A stretch of 64,000 bases of DNA from Litsea cubeba. Taxonomy: Eukaryota > Streptophyta > Magnoliopsida > Laurales > Lauraceae. The stretch spans positions 108,987,366 to 109,051,365 of the forward strand of contig CM022944.1 of the NCBI GenBank assembly GCA_012931725.1, given 5' to 3'. Within the stretch, counting starts at the first letter, position 1. The number at the start of each line of letters is the position of its first letter. Below, piece by piece: positions 43,876 through 55,103 of the stretch. The position numbers and the translations under genes were made by a program. Under the pieces are notes generated by a model that was not told the DNA's origin, did no database searches, and saw only the letters and a program-made list of their open reading frames with translations.

Positions 43876-46184
43876 ATGGGAAGAACACATCATGGGAAAA
43901 TCATGTTTATTCTAATGGTCATTTGTCTAGTTTTCATAGACGAAATCAAGGGAGGAAAAACCCATACGAACTACCAAATAAGGAAACATCTCAAAGGTCT
44001 CAACAAGCCTGCACTCAGAAGCATTAAGGTGATTGCTCTTCTTTTTTTTTTGGTAAACTTCCTTTAAGCTTTTGCGGAGTTTATTTTCTCACTTCAGAAA
44101 CTTCTATTGACTAATGAAGGGTTCACCTTTGGTTGATGCAATCCATTCATATAAAAAATCCTCTCGAGGACATGCACTCATCCAAGATTGATCAATGTGT
44201 AAAATATGATTAATCAATATTTTCATAAAGTAAGAACTATGTATATTAGCTTTGGTGGAGTAAACTGAGGTGAGAACATGATCATTGCGGGGATGCAAGA
44301 TGGATAGCTTGGATCAAGCAAAAGAAGGATCTCACACTGGCCAATAGCAGTTGACCACATAGAAACTATCTCAGGTCATTGGACCATTTTTCTCTTCCTT
44401 TTTCTTCCTCTTCCAAAACTTTCAGAATATGTACCATCCCCTTAGATAAATAAATAATGACTAGTCTAGTTTGGAGGCAATGTCAATTTCCCTTTCCTTT
44501 CTTATTCATGATTGCGATCCACAGAGTGAAGATGGTGATATCATTGATTGTGTCGACATTTACAAGCAACCCGCATTTGACCACCCATTGTTAAAAAATC
44601 ATACAATCCAGGTTAGCCTAACTCTTTTATTTATTCTGATATTTCAAGAAAAAAATTCCTAGAATGTTCAATGATTTTTAATTTTTATGTTATATATGCA
44701 AGTGGGGGCTCATTGCAGATGGTGCCTATCATTTCAACCTGCAATTATTTGATTATTTTGGTTTGCAAATTGTAATGCAGATGAGACCAAGCAATTACAA
44801 TAATGAAAAGATATCTCCTTTGAAGCCATTAGAACAGTTATGGCACCGAAGTGGAAGTTGTCGTGAAGGAACAGTTCCCATTCGAAGGACTGGAAAGGCT
44901 GGCTGACTTAGAGCTGGCTCCTTAACATATGGGATGAAAGCAGATTCAGATCAAAAGGAAGTAAGTTATAATTTTTGGTGTAAGCAATCCAAATCAAACT
45001 AGGGCTGCAACTAAAACCCAATTTTGGGTTTCAAATTGTTTGGGTTCAACTCTTGCCAGAAAAGATGACCTTTAAAAACACAATATATTATAGTATAGGA
45101 GTAACATGGGTCAAGCAGGCTCAGGTTTAACCAAGTTGGTGGCTCAAAATCATGAATGTTGGGATCGGGCCCTTTTAGAAATTTGGCTGGGATTTGACAG
45201 GCCTATTAGTTCACCCGAGTTTCATTCATACATCAATATGGACTCAATCTTGATCGGTTGAGTAAATGTGACATGAGGGCCAGGTACACCCCATGTCCGA
45301 TCAAGAACTTGAGCTGCAACTGGTTGATATGGCAACAGGTTTGGTCGAGTGGGTGACCGCTGAGAGCCCCTCCTGTTAGGGGCAAATTTGGTAGTGTATA
45401 TGAGTTTATATATTTTTGACCTGAGTTGGACTGCTCAGCCTCCTTGGCTCAGATTGAATCAACTCTTGTTTTGGATGAATCAATGCTTGTTTTGGATGAA
45501 TCAATCCTTGTTTTGGATGAATCAATGGACTTAGTGATTTGTGACCATGTAACTTTGTACAAATATATATTTTACTCAACCACACTATTAATGTGGTGCC
45601 TGATTATGTGAAGTTGTTGACTCTTGTTTGAATGGATGAGACAAAAGACTTGTTTGTTTGCATTAGATTCAATAGGAATTAAATACAAAGGAGCTTATGT
45701 TCAAATGATCTCTACCGAAGGATTTTTAAAGAGGTGAGGGGTGAAAGATAGGAGGTGATGAGAGAAGGAAATAAGGTGGAGTGTCAAGTGCGAACTTGAC
45801 TTTCCTAAGTATTTAATTCTAGGGTGATGGCCCGGTATTCGGTTTTCATTAAAAAAGATGTTATTTGATAGTCATTTTGTACTTTGGTCTTCATTTTTAA
45901 GCAAATTTCTATTCATCCTATGCAAACCAACAGGCCCAAAACGCACATTTATTTCTTAAAGATCAAAGCCCTTGATTCTTATACAGAGTAGTCTAAAGTG
46001 TCTCATTTGCTCTTTCGTTGAAATGTGTATTAGAGTGCCTGAATGAGACTGACTGGAATAAATCATGGAGCAGCAGCATACATTGGCGTATGGAACATAT
46101 ATGTGGCGCCTGGTGAAACCAGCATCTCTTCCATCTTTGTTGGTAGACAGGGAAAGTCAGATTTGCTCAATTCTGGATGGATAG

Positions 46185-46245
<61 letters not shown>

Positions 46246-46730
46246 ATAATTTTAATCCCTTCAGCTTTAATCCTTTACTTCTAGATCTTTATGGCCCTTC
46301 AGGGGGGCAGGTGTTTGTGGATTATAGTTTAAAAAGAAAAATCTATTTAATTGAATATTACTAGCCATTAGATCCAAGACCACAAATTGAGCAGTCATTA
46401 GACAAAGTGGAGTTTCAATTTTAACCATCCCTTCCAAAGAATATGGCTTGCAAAGTCCAGGAGTTCTACATTTGTTAGATGGATTATCTGCAGCCATCAC
46501 TTGAATTTCATGGGGCTTGTGCTACTTTTTTGCATCAAACTCACCCAATCAATTGTTAAAGAGGATTTGGACTCTGCAAATTTCATTCTAATTTTTCTCT
46601 TTGCTCTACTAATTTCATCGTTGGGTTGTAGTCAGAAAGTGGGGGCTGCTTCGACATGATGTGCCCAAGATTTGTTCAGACAAACAATCAGATTGCGTTG
46701 GGTGGGGTTCTAACTCTTTTTGTTTATAAT
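43876..46730 (+). pseudogene. Neprosin-domain gene copy 3 (broken)
   Basis: Exons matching copy 2 are exon 1 43876-44028 (51 codons, with an extra HTNYQ-region stretch), exon 2 44525-44611, exon 3 44781-44960, exon 4 46034-46183 and partial exon 6 46632-46730. Exon 3 has an in-frame TGA at 44904 (GKAG-stop in place of GKAD). Exon 5 and most of introns 4-5 are deleted, so a (CT)n tract just after exon 4 joins intron 5 sequence. Exon 6 ends after VYNG, where LTR-like DNA starts. Exon 7 is missing. The signal peptide (IMFILMVICLVFI) and splice sites are otherwise kept. Confidence 0.92.
46188..46241. repeat. (CT)n microsatellite at neprosin-3 exon 4 donor
   Basis: About 26 CT units begin five bases after the splice donor GTAAT. 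In copy 2 the same place has a short interrupted CT/CCCT tract. Confidence 0.95.
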
Positions 46731-47211
46731 GGTGACCCATGGGTTAACCCTCCAACGGGCCCAACCCAATTATCCTGTCCAAGCCTTTGGGCTCAGCCCA
46801 TTTATTTATGTTATTTAGGCCTTTAATTATGTTTTAGGTTACTTATTAGGATGTTTTAATCCTGACCATCAGTGTGTTTGGATGGTCCAGATTAGTCTTA
46901 GGGTTATTTATTTTCTATATAATGATGTAAAGCCTCTTTGGCTAAGTAATGAATGATTGATGATTAATGAAAATGAGTTTTCTTCGAGTTCTCCTCCAAG
47001 AAATCCCTAATGCCTCCTGGATTGGAGTTTGGTGAGAGCCCAATTTCTGAGTCTCTTGAGCCATACCTTACTCATCTGACGTAACGCTTCCGGATTGGAG
47101 TTTAGTGAGAGCCCAATCAAAGGTATCCTCTTCTCTTTCTCTATTTCTTTTCCTACAAGCTATCTCCCTGCACTAACCCTAAATCTCCATTTAAAATCCT
47201 AATCATCAGCA
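46731..47211 (+). repeat. LTR-like segment (possible solo LTR or LTR piece)
   Basis: Runs from TGACCCATGGGTTAACC to about AATCATCAGCA, TG...CA. It contains a TATA-like CTATATAATG near 46915 and a transcribed-leader-like stretch with repeated TTGGAGTTTGGTGAGAGCCC / TTGGAGTTTAGTGAGAGCCC text. It fills the gap between truncated neprosin exon 6 and the start of PPR duplication copy 2. No 5-bp target duplication was seen. Confidence 0.35.
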
Positions 47212-47695
47212 TTTTGCAAATGCTCAATGATTGGATACTTTTGGTGATGTTTTTCTTAAGTTAAATACCTTGATCACTATTGTCAAATCTACATTGATTC
47301 ACTCATAGTCATATATGTGATCTTGTGGATGTGATGGATCCAAATGAAATTGACTTACTAAAATCATGTCACTTATATATCAATTTCATACTCTCCAACT
47401 AGTATGCTTGTCTTCATAGTCACATTGATTTGTAGCATTCTCACATTCATCTTTACTTAGTTATTTCTATCTTGAGAAATTCTTTCTCACCGTACCCCTT
47501 GTGCTTATTATTGGGAAATCTCTCTCAAAATTCGTGGGGGAATAATTATGAAATTATGGGGGAGTAGATCAAAAAGGAATGTTTGGATCAAAGAAACCAA
47601 AAGACTCAATTAAACATGATGTTTTTAGTCAATGATTAAGGGGGAGTTATAATTCCCACCAAAGAATGTGTGTTCAATCTCTTATGCAGGTACAT
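47211..47695 (+). repeat. PPR segmental duplication, copy 2, 5' part
   Basis: Nearly identical to 37682-38165 and ends at TCTCTTATGCAGGTACA. The match resumes at about 52613, so about 4.9 kb was inserted into, or rearranged within, copy 2. Confidence 0.92.
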
Positions 47696-47715
47696 CTTTT
47701 TTTTTTTTTTTTGGT

Positions 47716-47748
<33 letters not shown>

Positions 47749-48169
47749 ACAGTTTAGAGTCAAATTGATGTAATTGTGTCTAGAAGAGGTGTTTTACCAC
47801 AAAATTGACAAAAGGGGAGATTGTTAGTGCCATAGTCATATATGCACACCTTTGGATTGTCAATTCTGTGTCAGAGTCAAAGACCTAGCCTCTTAGTGTC
47901 TCTCAAGGAAGATCAAGTTCGAAGGCAAAGATTCAAGTCTTGGAAGGCCCGGATTCATCAAAGGAAGAGTTCCATGTTTGTGTCAACCTATTCAGGTATT
48001 GTGAACAAAAAAGACCAAGAAATGGACCTTAGTTCCCTTAGTTTAATTAGTAAACTTAATGGGGATTAAACTGGATTTTTGAGCAAAAAAATATGGCTCA
48101 AGTCAGTATAGAGGCCAGGTTGGCTAACCGACACCTGTTAATGCCATAGTTAAATTTGCGCACACATCA
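47696..48169. other. Copia-like 3' end remnant with 32-base G run
   Basis: A T-run is followed by 32 consecutive G (47716-47747). Then AAAAGGGGAGATTG, which resembles a retrotransposon polypurine tract, is followed by TGTTAGTGCCATAG as a possible LTR start. CTGTTAATGCCATAGTTA recurs at about 48136. No coding domain was recognised. The exact length of the G run may be a sequencing or assembly estimate. Confidence 0.4.
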
Positions 48170-48360
48170 AAACTCACTTTAGGGTTCCTAGCCCTTTGGG
48201 CTAAAATAATCCCTACGGGTCCAGGAGAGAAAGCCGGGTAAAATTTTCTTGTAGCCCCATTGTGATAGTGCAGTTTTGACCTCACGAGCTCCGGGTGCAA
48301 ACCGTGGTCCTAGACCAACTGAGGGATCTATTCCTTGGGTTCATCAAAACTCACTTAGAA
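48170..48360 (-). repeat. SINE-like tRNA-derived repeat
   Basis: On the minus strand CCCTCAGTTGGTCTAGGACC resembles an A box, and GGTTTGCACCCGG lies at B-box distance. No cloverleaf is complete and no target duplication was found. Confidence 0.35.
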
Positions 48361-48964
48361 ACATCGTATTAGAAGTTTTGTCAAGCTCATCATATCATCT
48401 AATCAACTCAGGCCTCATAAAAAACTCACGTAGAAACGTGCAAAGTTGACTTTCCTTTACTGAATTGTCATATTGAAAAACCAACTCAGAACTGAAACAT
48501 GTTTTGATGTGGTCCGAGTTGAATGATAGCAATCCCAAAATTTCTGAGTGGAGGTGTAGAGAAATGCATTGTTAAGAAAGAAGTTGCCCTGCCCCAACAT
48601 GCATTCTTTTTTCTTCCTTTTTTTTGTTTGGATAACTGATGTTCATTCCATTGACTATTCTTCCCTCCAACAGCCGGGTTGTGGACTACGGCCCAAGAAT
48701 ACTAAGACAGCCTGATGGATTGGCTACATTTCATGTGTAGCAAATGTGCAATAAGTACAGTAAAAAAGATCACCCCCAACTAAAGGAAAAGGGATCTACA
48801 AAAATGACAGTATCTCAAATTTTATCAACCCATTCAAAGAGAGACTAACCTTGCTTTTACCCGCAAAGCACTGCACAAATGGATGAAGGGTCAAACAACT
48901 GTTTGGCTCTGGAAAATGCAGCCTGCCTACACCCAACCCAAGCATTCGGAGTAAAACCAGTTGT
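48361..48964. other. Intergenic, nothing recognised
   Basis: No coding or transposon feature is supported in this stretch. Confidence 0.4.
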
Positions 48965-49829
48965 TAATATAACACTGTTAAGAGTTAGAGATTATGATTA
49001 TCTGAAATTCCTGCCTTAACACAGGCAATAAACTATCTCTAGTAGATTACTAAAACCTAGTGATTAAACTAATGATCAAACCTAAACCAAATAATAACAA
49101 GCAATCACACAAGCAATACGACACAGAGTTATACGTGGAAAACCCTACTCGGAAAAAAACCACGGGCCGTATCGTCTAGGCCAACAGACAACCAAGCACT
49201 AAAATCATGAAAGTTATAAGAGAGAAAACTCACATCCCTTTTCCAATTGTTGACTCAACCTAAGGACTGTGCTCGCTTGCCGACCACTCGCCGTGCACCT
49301 TCCGTGCTTGAACAAGTCACCTTGAAAGCCTCTTCAAGATGATTAACTTTGTAGAAGAAGAAGAACTCCACTGCACTGAACTTCAGATCAATAGAATAGA
49401 TGCTATGGAGAAGAAACAGTTTTCTCTCTTGATGATCTTGAACTTGACAAATGAGAGAGATGCAAAAGTGATAGCCTTAAAAAGATGTTCAAGTCTCTTA
49501 ATATAAGATTAGGTCATCTTAGAAACAGAGCAGCACAAAAGATAGACGAGATCACGAGAATCGTTCAGTTCCGAAATTGTCTTAGCCCAGCCGCTCGAGC
49601 ACAGGTAGGCACGCTCGAGCGCACGAGGTTGCTGTCTCGAGCTTCGCGATTTCTACCTGGACTCGCTCGAGCGGAATGAGGCGCGCTCGAGCGCTTGAAG
49701 TCTCTGTCTTGAGCTTGAAAACTAGCTGTCCATGGTCTCTGACAATAGTCCGCTAGAAAAATTACATGTGCAATTTGATTCCCGGTTTTGTCCGTAACCC
49801 AAAGAATTAGCCAAACACTCAAAATACCT
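48965..49829 (-). repeat. LTR-like segment with repeated CTCGAGC
   Basis: GAGTTATACGTGGAAAACCC and CCACGGGCCGT near 49130 are typical of plant LTR (Copia) R/U5 sequence read from the minus strand. The segment is roughly TG...CA but its ends are not fixed by a target duplication. It contains five GCTCGAGC-like palindromes between 49585 and 49710. A 64-codon frame across this part is not a gene. Confidence 0.35.
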
Positions 49830-51300
49830 TACATCATCTGTTAAAGAAGATTGTTAAGATGTTAGTGCTGTTAGGATTATCCTTATCCTCTAGATATGGT
49901 TAGTTCGTAATATTTTCACTTAATGAAACCTACGGTGTTCTAGTAAAATTTAAGTAAAGCCCAAGAACAACTTCATTTTCATTATCTCCTTAGGAAAAAA
50001 GGACCCATTGGGACGGTTAGACCAAGGGCTCTGATTGACTGGCATCTGCAGTCCATGAATGATCATCACTGTTAATGGATCTTTCCAAGCTGCAGAATTT
50101 GGGTGATTCAATGAGGATCACTGAAGGCTGGTGAAGCTCAAACAAAGCCTTGGTTCCTTCACCATAGCTCCCTATGCATAATTGTGTCACCTCCCCCACG
50201 CCAAACACCATCGTGGACATTGTTAATCTCCAATGTTCTGGACTCCTGCTCCATCCAAATGATATTGGTTTTAATCTCCAATGTTCTGTGCTCCTGCTAC
50301 AACCAAATAAACCTTTTAAGTAAAATTCAAAAGCAATGACCAGGAATCAGCAATAAATCAGTTGGCAACCTGATTCAAAATCACTTGAATGTTTTTATAT
50401 CATGTGAAATTCTCTCTTTGAAATTGAGCTTGAGTTTGAGTTTCAATTTAGGTGGAAAGGATGAGATTTTTTTGTTTGAAGAGCGACCTTCCAGCCCTTT
50501 ACTCGATTGGTTTTCATTTTCATGTTTTATATATGTTTCAATACAGAGTTAATCCAACCCGTATAGTTGGAATTAGGCAATGAGTAGTTAACTTTTAGGG
50601 CCTGTTTAGAATTAGGGTTTCCTAGAACTCAATAATGGAAAATGATAGACAAAATTATCATTCCCATTGGTTTTGGGCTCAATCTTGAGCTTGGAAGGGT
50701 AAAATATCTCAAGATATGAAGAACTAAAAATGATCATCATATATATCCATTCGGGTGTATATATCCATTCAAGTGAGAAATCTTTTTTGTTTTTTAATCA
50801 AGTGTATTTTAACTATTACTTTCTACTATAAATGAGTTTGATTGAGCAGAATCTCCACTCCAAAGATCAATTTTGGTCAAGTTTTTAGTAATAAAAAAAA
50901 GATGGGATTCTGCAGTTTATGTTTATGTCCAGTATTCATATGAAAGTTTGAGATATTACTTGGGTTATGTTGATATCTTCTTGACATATGGGTTTGGGCT
51001 ATCTATTATATGAATAAATTATCGTAGCTTCTGTATTATATTTGTTTTCCTTGGCTACAACACCTATAACACATTCATATGATAAGAGGGCAACAATTGC
51101 ATAGTGGAAATCCCTTAAGCCAGATTCACACACATCGGCAAGGTGCAAGAGCATATATCTTCTTTAATGTAATTTGAAGAAAATCGTGATCATGTTTGGA
51201 ACTATTTCTTCTTCTTCTATTAGAATGTCATAGTGGGGATAAAGGCAACCATTTCCGGATCACAGCTTGATCAAAATATCTGGTACTTAGCATGTATTGA
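49830..51300. other. Intergenic, nothing recognised
   Basis: AT-rich. TTTTAATCTCCAATGTTCTG-like text recurs at about 50222 and 50270 and TATATCCATTC at about 50741 and 50758, which are minor duplications. No gene is supported. Confidence 0.45.
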
Positions 51301-51301
51301 A

Positions 51302-51329
51302 CTAGCGGTAACACGTGCCGTTGGCACGT
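51302..51329 (-). mobile_element. Candidate Helitron 3' terminus
   Basis: On the minus strand the sequence reads ACGTGCC-AAC-GGCACGT (7-bp stem, 3-nt loop), then seven bases, then CTAG, followed by T. A short GC-rich hairpin just before a terminal CTRR, inserted before T, is the Helitron 3' signature. The body would extend to the right. A convincing 5' TC end was not located before the PPR duplication resumes at 52613. Confidence 0.5.
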
Positions 51330-52612
51330 TCGAACGTAATTAGATAAGAAAATTGTATTAAATTTTTTTTTTAACACTCTAGCTAACCAAATCGGACTCG
51401 GCGGCTCCCTTGCTTTTCTTTTCTGTTTTTTCCAATCTAAATCATCCATTGAGAAAAAAAAAGTGAGATGAGTAGTGAAATAGAGTCCACAAAAAAGTAC
51501 GATGGACGGCTGAGATTGAGATAAGCAGCCATCTGTTGGAACCCCCCCCCCCCCCCCCCCCCAACCCAACACACACACCCACCGACAAACCCATAAGGCC
51601 CTCCCCTCCCATCCCCCCAAAATCCCTACCCACACCACCCCACCCCCCGGCAAACCCATGAGGCCCTCCCCTCCCACCCACACACACCGAGATATCCCCC
51701 ATCCCCACCTTTATCCCATCCGCCCTTTTAGGTCACGATGACTACCGTGCCTTCTTAACCAACCCCCCCCCCCCCCCCCCCCCCACCCAACCACGATGAC
51801 TACCGCCCCTTCTCATTCCACACAACACAGCAGTCCCCACCCCACCCCCCTCCCCTCCCCTTCCTCATTTCTCTCTCTCGTTCTCCACTCCCCCTCCCAC
51901 GCTCCTTGCTGCCGCCAGAGTCCGAGCACGCCGCTGCCATCTCCTTTCTCCACTCTCTCATCTCATCTTCCCATCTCACCGCCAACCAATCCTCTCTTTT
52001 CCCCTTTTCTCTTCTCCACTCCCTCACTGCCCCACCGTCCCAGCGCCACCCACCTGCGCCACTGTCGGCTACCACCGAACCCACCTCACCATTTCTTTCT
52101 CACCCTTTCTTTATTTCTTCCTTTCCTTCTCTGTTTCTTCCTCAGCGTCCCATCGCACCATCCTCCCTTGTATAATAGATGTGGAAAAAAGACCCAAAAA
52201 AGTGAGGAAAATAATTATTGCCCAGGTTGCAACCTCTCTAGCACTCGAAACTTATTCGAGGTATTTCTACAATATTAATAGGATAAACAATATTTTGAAT
52301 AAAGAAATAAGCGTGATGCATGTGCCTAAACATATAGCAACTTTCTACAGGTACATCATGCGACTACCATTGACTGATCACACGAACATTGTAAATGTTG
52401 AATTAGTTGACAATCAAGTCGCACAACTATTACAAACAAGCAAAGATGAGTTGTGCTCATTGATAACTGATGTAACTTCATATTTTAAATGATATATATA
52501 TCTTTGTTCTTATTGAGATATTCAAAATAATTACTTTCATTCATAATCATTACCTTTTATGTAGAAAATGAGGTAGAGAGAGTTGCAAAGAAGATCAGGA
52601 GCGTTCTGTGGA
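51330..52612. other. C-rich then AT-rich DNA, possible Helitron body
   Basis: Contains runs of 21 C (51542-51562) and 22 C (51763-51784). ACGATGACTACCG occurs either side of the second run. C/T-rich DNA follows to 52170. A 103-codon frame at 52181-52492 (KRPKKVRKIIIAQVATSLAL) has no recognised family. Long proline/serine or glycine frames here follow from base composition. Confidence 0.4.
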
Positions 52613-53495
52613 AGTCATTCATTTTCTACTTAAAAGTGAATAGAAATGGAAACAATCACCCAAATCATGCATGTCCAGTCATAAGGCTAAGCGAAATAAA
52701 TTATGTAGCGGAGTCAAAGCGCCTGTTATCACTCATTTCAAATCGTTGATTTCTTATGCACATAATTCTTTAAAAGTAGGGGTTCTCACGGGCCAGGCCA
52801 ATTTCTTTTTTTTTTGCTTTTTCTGTTTTTCAAAAGTGACTGAATAATGATTCAACTTTTTTTGAAAGTACAATGACTCACTGCAGATATCATAAAAGGG
52901 TGTTTACTGTTTGCCCGTGTTCATATTCATAAATTTCTTACTTTGGTTGTTTGGATTGCCAACGTCGAGATATTTTTTGGCTAAAAAAAAAAAAAGAGTA
53001 CTGCTGTTGGCACACAATTTTTTTCTTTTCGCATATAATTTCTCTCCACACACATTACTAAAATTTAAAAATTAAAGTAGTTCTTTTCACACACATCAAA
53101 AGTTCCTAAACTGCCCATATCTTTATTCCCCTCTTTCTTCTTCCCACACACATCTTCATTCCTTTCTTCCCACACACAAACCAAAAGTGAAGACTCCACC
53201 GACGGTATCATCGATTTTCCGGTGATTCTCCGGCGTGCCACCGGCGTTCCTATTCCTCTGGACATTCTTCTCTTCCAAAGGTAAATGGATCATTCCAACA
53301 TTACCATTTCTTCTTCTTTCCTATCTATTCTTTACCATTTTTTCCATCTTAGATTACCTTTTTTTCCATGAAAACTTGTTATTAGGATAGATTTTCATTC
53401 AATGTAAGTTTTGACAAACAATGTTACTATTTTTTAATGTTTTTGGGTTGCATTTGATCCACCATCGTCGCGGTTTTAGGTTCAGAAATCGCGAC

Positions 53496-53652
53496 TGTTC
53501 GGTCTCTCGTTGACCGAACGGGCTGCAAATGTTCGGACTCCAACGTCCGAACAAATTTGTTCTGTTCAGAAATTAATGTCCGAACATATCAATTTTGTTC
53601 GGAAACAAAGTTCCGAACAAAAGTAATATGTTCGGACACTCAGGTCTGTACA
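53496..53652. repeat. Left subterminal array: 5 palindromes at 33-bp period
   Basis: Units start at 53496, 53530, 53563, 53596 and 53629. Each has a 9-base arm (TGTTCGGNN), a 6-nt loop (7 in the first) and a 9-base complementary arm (NNCCGAACA), with 9-nt spacers. In four of five units the variable inner bases are complementary: GGTC/GACC, GGAC/GTCC, GGAA/TTCC, GGAC/GTCT. The array begins 500 bp from the element's left end and lies just upstream of the PMD gene. Confidence 0.93.
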
Positions 53653-53701
53653 TATAGAGATCCAGCAGTCAAATAAAAAATTTTTCTTTCATATTTCGGA
53701 A

Positions 53702-55099
53702 ATGGACCTGCCAAGCTCTTCTAGGGCAACCTACTACTTCAAATAGGAAGCGACGTCACCTAGTAGAAGAGGTTGTGGAATAACCAGAGGTATCTGAGGA
53801 AGAGGTTGAAGAACAACAACAACAAGAGATGGAAGAGCAACCAGCCCCAGGGCCACAAGATAGGTCATTATTGATCAGCTTTGATACACATATAGCTAGG
53901 TACATTTGGATTCAACAGGTGTGTTTCACTTGTTTCATATGAAAGTTTTATTCATTTGTTAATTTATTTAATAATGTATTAATAGTTGAATGCAGGATCG
54001 AGAACCACTGAAATATCTAAGTCATGGGCAGAAAGTGCCTTTGTGGCAACTGAATGAGTCTGACAGGTTTAGAGATTTCGTCTCGAGGTCCAGATTAGCT
54101 CCCTTAGTGACTGCATCTTACCGCTCCGTCAATAAGATTACCGTATCTGGTTTTGTGGAAAGGTGGTAACCTGAGACTAACATCTTTCATATGCCTTTTG
54201 GTGAGATGACCATCACCTTAGATGATGTTGCATCTATCCTAGGCATCCCAGTGATTGGGCGGACTGTTTCTTATAATGAAAGAATGTCATATGAAGAAGC
54301 TCAAGCACTCCTTGTTGATGCATTAGGAGTAGAACCGGTAGAAGCACATGACGAGCTGATATAAGTGCGGGGCCAATCAGTTAGATTGGAGTGGTTATGG
54401 AAAAGGTTTGCCAGTGTGTCTGACGATGATGGTGACGAGATGTTGACTATGCAGTAAGAGCTTACCTTCTGTACTTATTGGGTTGTACGTTGTTTACTGA
54501 CAAGAGTGGCACACGAGTCCCGATCATTTTTCTTACAAAACTCGTGGATGTAGAGACCATACATTCATATGCATGGGGTGCTGCTGCACTAGCATACTTA
54601 TACAGGCAGTTGGGGTTAGCAACCAGGCATGAAGTGAAACAAATAGCCGGTTATTTGACTCTACTAGAAGCTTGGGTGTACGAACACTCCGAATGTTTGG
54701 CTCCGACTCCAAACTTACTCTATGAATCCAATCAGCCCCGGGTCCATCGATGGGTTCCTCGTAGAGAGTCTGCTCCTTTACAAAGCATACGAGAGAGACT
54801 TGATGCTATGAGTACTGACCAGGTAATTAACTTGACGTTTCTTGTAAAGAGTGTATCGGATTAAGTTTTTATTTTCTATTATATACTTTCATATCTTATG
54901 CTTGGATTCACTACTTTCAGATGACTTGGGACCCATATCGTGATGTTAGACAATATCAGCCTTTCAATGAAGTTGCATACTACTGTGGGTGCATCAAATG
55001 CATGGATGTTGTTGAGCCTTATCACCCAGATAGGGTACTCAGACAGTTTGGGAGAGTTCAGACGATTCCTCCACCGCCATTAGCCCCAAATCTCTCATT
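53702..55099 (+). pseudogene. Plant mobile domain (PMD / MAIN-like) gene, decayed
   Basis: Exons by splice signs: ~53702-53918, 53996-54822, 54921-55099, each with GT donor and AG acceptor. Exon 2 reads WQLNESDRFRDFVSRSRLAP, then FVERW-stop-PETNIFHMPFGEM, TITLDDVASILGIPV and, after a frameshift near 54445, YAWGAAALAYLYRQLGLATR. Exon 3 has WDPYRDVRQYQPF. These are the aminotransferase-like/plant mobile domain landmarks of MAIN/MAIL1-type proteins and of transposon-borne relatives. Stops include TAA in exon 1, TAA after ERW, TAA near 54362 and TAA near 54455. It ends at a GTAAGC donor with no following exon. Host PMD proteins act in silencing and gene expression; this copy cannot. Confidence 0.85.
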
Positions 55100-55103
55100 G
55101 TAA

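Noticed and set aside
51228..52278. Gly-rich and Pro/Ser-rich frames near the C runs
   Set aside because: Produced by C/T-rich low-complexity sequence; no domain or splice context.
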